Positions 1 through 5,912 of a stretch of 7,055 nucleotides of DNA are shown here, one piece after another. Numbering within the stretch: the first letter of the stretch is position 1; the number at the start of each line of letters is the position of its first letter. Source of the DNA: Candidatus Omnitrophota bacterium (GTDB taxonomy: Bacteria > Omnitrophota > Gorgyraeia > Duberdicusellales > 4484-171); contig WJKZ01000180.1 of NCBI GenBank assembly GCA_014728785.1, positions 1 through 7,055 of the forward strand, read 5' to 3'. Made by a program: the position numbers and the translations under genes. Under the pieces are notes generated by a model, which saw nothing but the letters and a program-made list of their open reading frames with translations, was not told the origin of the DNA and did no database searches.

Positions 1-1
1 G

Positions 2-589
2 ATAGACTGGACAAATTGCGAAAAAATCCTTCCCCTCATGAAAGAGTCAGGATTATTTATGGGAGTATTCGGGATAGAAGTTACAACCAAGGAAGAGTTA
101 AAGAGCATCGCAAAAGGTATTACTATTGAGCAGATAAAAAAGACAATAGATATATTAAGGGCACGGGACATCGCCATAGTAGCCGATATTATGATGGGTT
201 TTGATGAGGATACCGAGGCCAGGATAAAACAACGTTTTGAATTTACCGACCAGGTTGATCCGGATATTCTCTGGATAGGCTATGTCACTCCTGCTCCGAA
301 TTCCCCCATCTGGCGTCAGAGAGTTAAGAGAGGGGAACTTGACCCTGAGCAGATTGATTTTCTAAAGTGGGATTTTCTTCATCCGGTTATGCCTACAAAA
401 TACCTTGCCCTGGAAGATTACGGGCGCCTGGGGGCATGGTGTATGAGAGAATTCTACTCCAAGCCGGGCAGAATCCAGAGAATAATGACGAGTAATTTCG
501 ACCCATTAGCTAAATTATGCTTCCAGGATGTAATGAAAGGTGTAACTAAGTGGGAAGAAGGAGCTCTTAAGGGAGAAAAACATATTTAA
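2..589 (+). CDS. B12-binding-type radical SAM protein, C-terminal part (5' end outside window)
   Basis: The frame is open from base 2 to the TAA at 587-589, giving 195 visible residues. The ATG at 38 is internal, because coding-like sequence (IDWTNCEKILPL) precedes it without a stop. What remains matches the second half of a radical SAM TIM barrel of the BchE/B12-binding class. It has a GxE element (MGVFGIEVTT), a K-G-x-T repeat helix start (SIAKGITIEQ), a strand followed by a glycine loop (IVADIMMGFDEDTEA), and a late DPDILWIGYVTPAPNSPIW segment like the family's 'tP.PgT' loop. The CxxxCxxC cluster motif and any cobalamin domain would lie upstream, so neither is seen. Members methylate unreactive carbons or catalyse cyclisations such as the anaerobic Mg-protoporphyrin ester cyclase step; the substrate here is unknown. 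It is followed after 17 bases by the amidohydrolase gene and is probably cotranscribed with it. The family call is fairly sure; the function is not. Confidence 0.8.
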   Translation: MDWTNCEKILPLMKESGLFMGVFGIEVTTKEELKSIAKGITIEQIKKTIDILRARDIAIVADIMMGFDEDTEARIKQRFEFTDQVDPDILWIGYVTPAPNSPIWRQRVKRGELDPEQIDFLKWDFLHPVMPTKYLALEDYGRLGAWCMREFYSKPGRIQRIMTSNFDPLAKLCFQDVMKGVTKWEEGALKGEKHI

Positions 590-606
590 CTAAGAGAATT
601 AAGATT

Positions 607-1497
607 ATGATTTGTGACTCCCACACGCATTTTATCCCTGAAGCTATATGCGAGCGCAGTAATTTTTACAAAGGTATATGGCACGACAGAGAGAGTTATT
701 TCTCTTTTCTTGATTCAAACTATATAGAGAAAGCTTTACTTGTTTATCCTTCTACGGATGCAGGTAGGAAACTTAAGAGCTCCGGGGAAGAGGCAGATAT
801 TTATAATAGAGAAATAGGCCTTTTTCTTAAAAGCAGTCCCAGGATAGTAGCAGCTTGTCTTCCGGATTTAGACAATATCGGGAATTGTGCGGATAAGCTG
901 GCAAGGTTGAAAGAGAAAGGCTTCCGGGCCATAAATCTTGCCTCGAGCCTTAAAGGAAGATTTTTAATCAAAGAGCTGGTTCCTCTTTTTGAAGCAGCCC
1001 AGAGGTTAGACCTGCCTATTTTCGTCCATCCGCAGACCATGAATCCTTTGGGATTTGAGAGAGTAAAAGACCCTTTGCTTATGCCGGTTCTGGAGTATAC
1101 TTTTGATGAATCCATGTTTTTGGGCCTGCTCATGACAGAGGAGATACTTCAGAATTTTAAAATAAAGTTTATCTTCTCATCTCTGGGCGGGGTTACACCC
1201 TTTCTTAAAGAGCGTTTCGACAGGGTTTATCTTATGCTTAAACAACGCGGTATAGTGAAAGACCTGCACGGTTTACCTTCAGAAATTTTTAAGAGGGTAT
1301 TTGTGGATACATCAGGCGCCTCACTCTCAGCTGTAAAGATGGCCATAGATTTATTCGGCCCCGACCACGTTTTATGGGGCTCGGATTATCCCGTACATCC
1401 CTGTTTAGAAAAAAATATAGCCTCTTTTGACACGCTGGGCAAAGAAGTGAAAGAGAAGTTAATCCACAGTAATTTTAAAAACATATTTCCGGATTAA
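607..1497 (+). CDS. Amidohydrolase-2 family TIM-barrel metal-dependent hydrolase/decarboxylase-like protein
   Basis: This 296-residue protein has the amidohydrolase-2 layout. The N-terminal HxH metal motif is CDSHTHF (H6, H8), a strand-end histidine sits in PIFVHPQ (H141), and the C-terminal metal-binding aspartate is in VLWGSDYPVHP (D260). The family includes ACMSD, gamma-resorcylate and related decarboxylases, and lactonases; all act on carboxylates or cyclic esters using one divalent metal in the cytoplasm. One departure is clear. In the motif usually read as H-x-G-G-x-x-P-F, where the histidine activates water or substrate, this protein reads FSSLGGVTPF, with Ser192 at the histidine position. 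It may therefore have altered chemistry. The length is typical for the family. ATG 607 begins right at the metal-binding strand and has only a weak AAGAGAA-like ribosome site. The aminotransferase gene follows after 5 bases. The substrate cannot be deduced. Confidence 0.85.
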   Translation: MICDSHTHFIPEAICERSNFYKGIWHDRESYFSFLDSNYIEKALLVYPSTDAGRKLKSSGEEADIYNREIGLFLKSSPRIVAACLPDLDNIGNCADKLARLKEKGFRAINLASSLKGRFLIKELVPLFEAAQRLDLPIFVHPQTMNPLGFERVKDPLLMPVLEYTFDESMFLGLLMTEEILQNFKIKFIFSSLGGVTPFLKERFDRVYLMLKQRGIVKDLHGLPSEIFKRVFVDTSGASLSAVKMAIDLFGPDHVLWGSDYPVHPCLEKNIASFDTLGKEVKEKLIHSNFKNIFPD

Positions 1498-1502
1498 TAT
1501 TT

Positions 1503-2318
1503 ATGAATATATATATCAACGGAAAGTACAGCCAGTTAGAAGACAGTAAGGAATTATTGGAGCCCGGTTTTCTTTTCGGCTGGGGGATTTTTGAGTCCAT
1601 GCGTTTGCGCAACTCAGAGATACCTTTTTTTTCCATGCATACAGAGAGGCTCAAAAACAGCTGCAAGTTTTTAGGCATAGAAACGCCAGAAGAGAATTGG
1701 CAGGATATAATAAACAGACTGGTGTCGGAAAATAATCTCAATGAAGGCTATCTAAGAATAACAGTTTATAAAAAGAGAGAAGGAACGGGTGTTACGGTAT
1801 ACGTAAATAAATTTTCCTACTATAACGCTTCGGATTATCAAAAAGGTTTTAAGGCAATTTCTTCTCCTCAAAGGCGCTCAAGCGGCGCGGTATCTTCAAA
1901 AGTTAAATCAATAAGCTATTTAGATAACCGTTTGGCCTGGTTTGAGGCGCAAAGAAGAGGAAAGCAGGAAGCGATAATATTTAACCATAAGGGAATTCTC
2001 TGCGGCGGTGCAAGGAGCAATATCTTTCTGATAAAGGAGGGGAAGGTTTTCACACCTTCTCTGCAGGATGGAGCATTTCCCGGCATAACCCGTCAGGTAA
2101 TTATAAATATAGCCGGTGTTTTATCTATCCCTTTGAGGGAAGAAGAGCTATCCGAAGGAGATATTATTGGCTGCGAAGAAGCTTTTATTACCAGTTCTCT
2201 TATGGAAGTAATGCCCCTGACCGAATATAATGAAAGAATAGTCGGCAGTGGTAAGCCCGGAAAGATAACTTTAAAATTTCTTGAAGAATATAGAAGTACA
2301 TTTTATGGAAAATCTTAA
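1503..2318 (+). CDS. Class IV PLP-dependent aminotransferase-fold protein (BCAT / D-amino acid aminotransferase / ADC lyase family)
   Basis: The 271 residues align along the whole fold-type IV PLP family. The N-terminal strand INGKY is followed by PGFLFGWGIFESMR, the HTERL motif with Arg49 that contacts PLP phosphate, and the Schiff-base lysine K135 in KVKSISYLDN. Next come QEAIIFNHKGIL, the SNIFLI strand, and the GITR phosphate-binding loop at 194-197. Family members transfer amino groups between amino acids and 2-oxo acids, or eliminate pyruvate from aminodeoxychorismate in folate synthesis. The sequence does not decide between these activities. An unusual point is that the strongly conserved glutamate that pairs with the pyridine nitrogen (x-x-E-G before the SNxF strand) is Gly168 here (ILCGGARSN). 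Length is normal to slightly short for the family. There is no clear ribosome binding site, and the gene starts 5 bases after its upstream neighbour, suggesting coupling. It ends 14 bases inside the next gene. Confidence 0.88.
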   Translation: MNIYINGKYSQLEDSKELLEPGFLFGWGIFESMRLRNSEIPFFSMHTERLKNSCKFLGIETPEENWQDIINRLVSENNLNEGYLRITVYKKREGTGVTVYVNKFSYYNASDYQKGFKAISSPQRRSSGAVSSKVKSISYLDNRLAWFEAQRRGKQEAIIFNHKGILCGGARSNIFLIKEGKVFTPSLQDGAFPGITRQVIINIAGVLSIPLREEELSEGDIIGCEEAFITSSLMEVMPLTEYNERIVGSGKPGKITLKFLEEYRSTFYGKS

Positions 2319-3249
2319 GTTTTCTCCTCTTTTTTGGCCGGTCAAATTTAAAAAAGACACGCTATATGTACTGGACGAAACTCTCCTGCCCCAAAGGCTG
2401 GAATATCTTAAAGTAAATAATTATAGGGATGCCAGCCGCCTGATACGAAATATGAAGACAAGAGCAGTAGGACAGGTTCTGCTGGTTCTCTATATATTCA
2501 TGCTTATTTTTAAAAGAAATAAAGGTAAAAAATCTTTAGCAGGAATTTTAAGCAGGGCAACCGATTCCCTGAATAATAGCCGCCCTACTCTTTCCTTCAG
2601 ATACTTGACCGATATGGTAACAGCCTGGTTCAGGCAGGGGTATGATTTAGATAAAAGAATCCTGGATTTTTTGGATATGCTTAAAAACAAGCGTATAGAA
2701 CAGGCTAAAAAAGCATCTTTGTTGTTAAAAAACAAAGACATAATTCTTACCCACTGCAATGTAAGCGGCTTGCTTCCTCTGACAGGAGAATTTTGCCGCA
2801 GACAAAGAAAAGATATATCTTTTTTTGTTACCGAAACCAGGCCTTATCTTCAGGGCTCAAGGCTTACTGCCTGGGAGCTGCATTCTTCGGGCTTTAAAGT
2901 AACGGTAATATCTGATAATATGGTAGCTCAGGTGATGAAGGAAGGATTAATTGATAAAGTAGTTGTAGGTGCCGATAACTTAGCCCGTAACGGCGATATT
3001 GCAAATAAAATCGGGACATATCAGATAGCTTTACTTGCTGATCATTTTAATATACCTTTTTATGTCTTCTGTCCACCGCCTTCGCCGGCAGATACGGGTG
3101 AGGATATCAAAATAGAGATAAGGCCGGATAAAGAGCTGTTAAGATTTGGCTCCAAGCTTATTGCACCTGCAGGAGTGAAGGGGTATTATCCTGCCTTTGA
3201 TATTACGCCCCGTGAACTTATCAGCAAACATATAAATTTAGACGTATAG
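2305..3249 (+). CDS. MtnA-like sugar-1-phosphate isomerase (eIF2B / methylthioribose-1-phosphate isomerase family)
   Basis: Family signatures cover the whole protein (314 residues from this start). They include VLDETLLPQRLEYL (MtnA: lDQtLLP), SRPTLSFRYLTDM (RPTAvNL), THCN with the catalytic cysteine C151, ETRPYLQGSRLTAWEL, SDN, GADNLARNGDIANKIGTY with the catalytic aspartate D224, IEIRP, and the closing YPAFDITPRELIS. MtnA converts the aldose methylthioribose-1-phosphate to its ketose. Relatives act on 5-deoxyribose-1-phosphate (DrdI) or ribose-1,5-bisphosphate. The usual phosphate-contacting RGAPAIG loop is replaced by TRAVGQV, and HCNAGALA by HCNVSGLL, so the enzyme is diverged and the substrate is uncertain. 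A TTG at 2281 would add eight residues. I prefer ATG 2305, where homology soon begins, with a 14-base overlap to the preceding gene. The next gene, a class II aldolase, is what would use the ketose-1-phosphate product. Confidence 0.85.
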   Translation: MENLKFSPLFWPVKFKKDTLYVLDETLLPQRLEYLKVNNYRDASRLIRNMKTRAVGQVLLVLYIFMLIFKRNKGKKSLAGILSRATDSLNNSRPTLSFRYLTDMVTAWFRQGYDLDKRILDFLDMLKNKRIEQAKKASLLLKNKDIILTHCNVSGLLPLTGEFCRRQRKDISFFVTETRPYLQGSRLTAWELHSSGFKVTVISDNMVAQVMKEGLIDKVVVGADNLARNGDIANKIGTYQIALLADHFNIPFYVFCPPPSPADTGEDIKIEIRPDKELLRFGSKLIAPAGVKGYYPAFDITPRELISKHINLDV

Positions 3250-3256
3250 GGTGAGG
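3250..3256 (+). promoter_or_regulatory. Ribosome binding site deciding the aldolase start
   Basis: GGTGAGG lies 9 bases before ATG 3266 and is the best Shine-Dalgarno-like match in the operon. It overlaps the alternative GTG start at 3251, which has only an overly close ATAGG upstream. This favours ATG 3266 as the true start. Confidence 0.55.
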
Positions 3257-3265
3257 TATCAGGAT

Positions 3266-4267
3266 ATGGAAAACAAAAATAACGAGTTAAAGAATGAAAT
3301 ATTAAAAGTAGGCAGAAGGCTTTATCAACAGGGACTCGCGGTAGCAAAATCAGGAAATATAAGTGCAAAAACAGAGAGTAAAAAAATATTTATTACGGCA
3401 GGCGGAACCTATCTGGGTAATTTAACCTCTGCCGATATAGTAGAAGTTGCCCTCGATAAAGGTGAATATTCCGGAGAGAAACCCCCCAGTTCAGAACTTC
3501 CTTTGCATACATTAGTTTATAAGAACTTTCCGGTAAAGGTAGTGGTCCACTGTCATGCACCTCTTATTAACGGATATTTTGCAGTAGCAGATTCTCTTAA
3601 AGCTCTCTCTTTTGAGACAAAATTTTATTTAGGGAAAGTGCCGGTGGTAGAACAAGATACTCCAACTGTAACTAAACCCGAAAAAGTTATAGAAGCTTTA
3701 AAAACAAATAACATAGTGGTTCTCAAAAACCACGGTGTTGTTGCCATCTCGGATACTTTTAATGAGGCTATGGCTTTAATCGAGAGCCTTGAAGAGGCAG
3801 TACGTACTGCAGCAGTTGCCAGGCTTTTTGATAAAAGCATACTGGATGATTTAGATAAAGCACTGAGTGAAAGAATTTCCCCCCAAAGTGCATCTTATCC
3901 GATGTTTTCTCCCCGGCATATAGAAAAAATAGTAGAGTTGGTAAACAACGACAACTTTATTTCCGAGAAAGGAGAAGAGCTTGATTTAACGGTTACGCTT
4001 GCAATAAAGCTTAAAGGAGAGAATAAGGCTTACAGGTTTAATTTCAAAAAGGGAAAGATAGTAGAGCTGGACCATAGTGCGGACGCCCCTTTTGTAATTT
4101 CTGCGGACAAAGATATCTGGAAAGAAGTTTTTCTGGGAAAAATCGACCCCTTTGTTGCAGTCACTCAAGGCAAGATGCAATTAGACGGTAACCTGGGTAT
4201 GCTTTCCCGCTGGTATGTTCCTTTCAGTCGCCTTTTTGAATTATTCAAGCAGGTAGATTTTATTTAG
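3266..4267 (+). CDS. Class II aldolase/adducin-family sugar-phosphate aldolase with C-terminal SCP2-like domain
   Basis: From ATG 3266 the protein has 333 residues, about 120 more than a simple fuculose-phosphate aldolase. Residues 1-190 form the class II aldolase domain: KSGNISAK phosphate loop, IFITAGG, PPSSELPLH with the catalytic Glu77, the zinc ligands in VVHCHAP (H95, H97), and LKNHGVV (H156). These enzymes split ketose-1-phosphates into DHAP and an aldehyde. After a linker, residues about 217-333 look like a sterol carrier protein 2 domain: a YRFNFKKGKIVEL strand pair, ADAPFVISADKDIWKEVF, GKIDPFVAV, and QGKMQLDGNLGML. This matches the SCP2 'GklkikGd' core, a hydrophobic ligand-binding fold. 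The fusion is unusual. Position between an MtnA-like isomerase and an aldehyde dehydrogenase suggests cleavage of a 5-modified ribulose-1-phosphate, as in Ald2/DrdA; the substrate is inferred. The aldolase call is firm, and the SCP2 call is by motif reading only. Confidence 0.87.
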   Translation: MENKNNELKNEILKVGRRLYQQGLAVAKSGNISAKTESKKIFITAGGTYLGNLTSADIVEVALDKGEYSGEKPPSSELPLHTLVYKNFPVKVVVHCHAPLINGYFAVADSLKALSFETKFYLGKVPVVEQDTPTVTKPEKVIEALKTNNIVVLKNHGVVAISDTFNEAMALIESLEEAVRTAAVARLFDKSILDDLDKALSERISPQSASYPMFSPRHIEKIVELVNNDNFISEKGEELDLTVTLAIKLKGENKAYRFNFKKGKIVELDHSADAPFVISADKDIWKEVFLGKIDPFVAVTQGKMQLDGNLGMLSRWYVPFSRLFELFKQVDFI

Positions 4268-5761
4268 ATGAAAGAATACAGCCTTTATATAAACGGCCGA
4301 TTTGAAAAAGCCGCTCTTAGCAGAGAGATAATTAATCCCTCAAGTGGTGAAGCAATAGCCAGGGTTTCTATGGCTGATGCCGGGACAGTCGATTATGCAA
4401 TTCGTTCTGCAAGAGAAGCTTATGATAAAGGACCCTGGAGAAATTTTAGCCTGGATAAAAGGAGGGACCTTATTTTAGAATTATCTGAAAAGTTGCTTGG
4501 AAAAGCCAGAGAATTAGCCGAAGTAGAATCACTTAATAGCGGAAAACCCATAAAGGAAACTACTTTTATGGATATACCATCTTCGGCCCAGACTTTCAGG
4601 CACTTTGCAGAGAATTTAAAATTTTATCTGGAGCCTGAGACAATAGAGATAAAATCCCAGGCCGGCCGGGCAAAAGCTGATTTAATTCACGGGGGCAGGG
4701 GGGTGGTAGGCCTTATTGTTCCTTGGAATTATCCCCTTCTTATTGCTTCCTGGAAAATGGCTCAGGCTCTTTCTGCAGGAAATACAGTGGTACTTAAACC
4801 TTCAACCTCCACTCCCTTATCGGCTTTAGAGCTCGCTGAGATTGTTGATGAGCTGGATTTTCCCAAAGGAGTTGTGAATATTATAACCGGAAAAGGCGAC
4901 GAAGCTGGCAAAACGATTTGTACTAATAAATACGTAGATATGGTTTCCTTTACCGGCTCAAACGAGGTAGGTAAGAGGATAATGGGATACGCCTCCGAAA
5001 GTATAAAGAAATTAATTATGGAATTAGGAGGAAAATCAGCTTCAATAGTTTTAGAAGACTCTGACTTGGATTTAGCCGTAAACGGCTCACTTTGCTCTAT
5101 TTTCCTAAATCAGGGTCAGATGTGTACAGCTACTTCGCGGATATTGGTAAGTGATAAGATTTACGATGAATTTAGAGATAAATTTACCCAGCGTGCAAAG
5201 AGCATAAAGCTTGGCCAAGCAATGGATTTTCAAACTCAGATGGGTCCTCTTATGTCCGAGGCTCAACGCAGAAGAGTTTTATCTTTCATAGATAAGGCCA
5301 GGAGAGAAGGTCTTAAGATTTTATGCGGTGGAAAAATCCCTGAATCTCCTGCTTTGAAAAAAGGTTTCTTTTTTGAGCCTACGGTTATAGAGGGCAAAGG
5401 GGCTGAGTCTTTTCTCTTCCGGGAAGAAATTTTCGGACCTGTTGCGGTAATCGATAAATTTTCCGGAATTGGGGAAGCGGTCAGCCTGGCCAATGATTCC
5501 GATTTTGCCCTGGCCGGCTGTATATGGTCAAAAGATAAAGATAAGGCGGCAAATTTGGCAAAAGATATCTGTGCCGGGACAGTATGGATAAATACCTACG
5601 GGATGTTTTTTAATGAACTTTCCTACGGAGGGTTTAAACAAAGCGGTTTCGGAAAAGAATTGGGAAAACAGGGTTTCTTGGAATATACCAGCCTTAAAAA
5701 TGTAATTACCGACCAAACACAGAACGGCAAGTCTCTGGTTAATTACTGGTACGGGTTTTAA
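4268..5761 (+). CDS. NAD(P)+-dependent aldehyde dehydrogenase (betaine-aldehyde-dehydrogenase-like)
   Basis: This is a full-length ALDH superfamily member of 497 residues with every key element. PWNYP holds the oxyanion Asn154, VLKPS the cofactor-binding Lys177, and SFTGSNEVGKRI the Rossmann loop. MELGGKSA holds the general base Glu252 and NQGQMC the nucleophile Cys286. EEIFGPV carries Glu387, which contacts the cofactor ribose, and GGFKQSGFGKELG is the C-terminal signature. It oxidises an aldehyde to the acid, making NAD(P)H. The residues visible do not fix substrate or cofactor choice, and general similarity is to the betaine/aminoaldehyde/retinal group. It is not a CoA-acylating enzyme by its motifs. 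The ATG directly follows the TAG of the aldolase gene with no spacer, implying translational coupling. The likely substrate is the aldehyde released by that aldolase; this is inference from context. It is the last gene of the operon. Confidence 0.95.
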   Translation: MKEYSLYINGRFEKAALSREIINPSSGEAIARVSMADAGTVDYAIRSAREAYDKGPWRNFSLDKRRDLILELSEKLLGKARELAEVESLNSGKPIKETTFMDIPSSAQTFRHFAENLKFYLEPETIEIKSQAGRAKADLIHGGRGVVGLIVPWNYPLLIASWKMAQALSAGNTVVLKPSTSTPLSALELAEIVDELDFPKGVVNIITGKGDEAGKTICTNKYVDMVSFTGSNEVGKRIMGYASESIKKLIMELGGKSASIVLEDSDLDLAVNGSLCSIFLNQGQMCTATSRILVSDKIYDEFRDKFTQRAKSIKLGQAMDFQTQMGPLMSEAQRRRVLSFIDKARREGLKILCGGKIPESPALKKGFFFEPTVIEGKGAESFLFREEIFGPVAVIDKFSGIGEAVSLANDSDFALAGCIWSKDKDKAANLAKDICAGTVWINTYGMFFNELSYGGFKQSGFGKELGKQGFLEYTSLKNVITDQTQNGKSLVNYWYGF

Positions 5762-5790
5762 TATGTTTTTATATAGATACTTTTCCCTAT

Positions 5791-5845
5791 AAAAGCCTTA
5801 TCCTTTCCTGCCGTTCTCAGGAAATTGAGGTTTTATCTTTATTTT
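5791..5845 (+). terminator. Possible intrinsic terminator after the aldehyde dehydrogenase gene
   Basis: The inner stem is a perfect 7-bp inverted repeat, TTTCCTG (5804-5810) and CAGGAAA (5818-5824), around a 7-base loop. An outer stem pairs AAAA-G-CCT (5791-5798, one bulged G) with AGGTTTT (5828-5834) across a small internal loop. T-rich sequence follows (5831-5845). It lies 29 bases after the stop and before the rlmN promoter, as a unit boundary would. The stem is not GC-rich and the T tract is interrupted, so the strength is uncertain. Confidence 0.45.
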
Positions 5846-5853
5846 TAAAGATA
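5834..5853. repeat. AT-rich 8-bp inverted repeat (second hairpin of the spacer)
   Basis: TATCTTTA and TAAAGATA form a perfect 8-bp palindrome with a TTTT loop. It abuts the preceding hairpin, sharing one base with its outer stem. It is too AT-rich to be a strong terminator by itself and has no following T tract. It could be part of the termination region or an operator upstream of the rlmN promoter (its right arm ends 23 bases before the -35 box). No regulator is suggested by the window. Confidence 0.35.
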
Positions 5854-5876
5854 TTCAGTCTACCGTTTAACTGTAC

Positions 5877-5905
5877 TTGTTAATTCCGGTTGTTTTGCCT
5901 ATAAT
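5877..5905 (+). promoter_or_regulatory. Predicted sigma-70-type promoter for rlmN
   Basis: A -35 box TTGTTA (5877-5882, 4 of 6 consensus bases) is separated by exactly 17 bases from a perfect -10 box TATAAT (5900-5905). It sits in the only sizeable intergenic spacer and just after a possible terminator. The predicted transcription start is about 5911-5913, at or next to the ATG of rlmN. Confidence is limited because AT-rich DNA yields chance matches. Confidence 0.6.
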
Positions 5906-5912
5906 GTGGCCG

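Noticed and set aside
801..1133. Long open frames on the minus strand (for example 801-1133, 1475-1741, 2490-2759, 5263-5493)
   Set aside because: All lie antisense inside confidently identified + strand genes, have no recognisable motifs, and look like shadows of the coding strand.
2281..2304. TTG start for the MtnA-like isomerase giving eight more residues
   Set aside because: It would enlarge the overlap with the aminotransferase gene to 38 bases, has no ribosome site, and the added residues carry no family signature; ATG 2305 is simpler.
3251..3265. GTG start for the aldolase one base after the isomerase stop
   Set aside because: The GTG lies inside the GGTGAGG ribosome site of the better-placed ATG 3266 and has no properly spaced site of its own.
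5766..5795. TATAG/CTATA pairing around 5771-5792 as a terminator
   Set aside because: Only five A/T-rich pairs with a 10-base loop and a mismatch at the base; too weak compared with the next hairpin.
5877..5912. In-frame TTG 5877 and ATG 5904 as rlmN starts
   Set aside because: They fall on the -35 and -10 boxes of the predicted promoter, and the added residues have no resemblance to RlmN N-termini.
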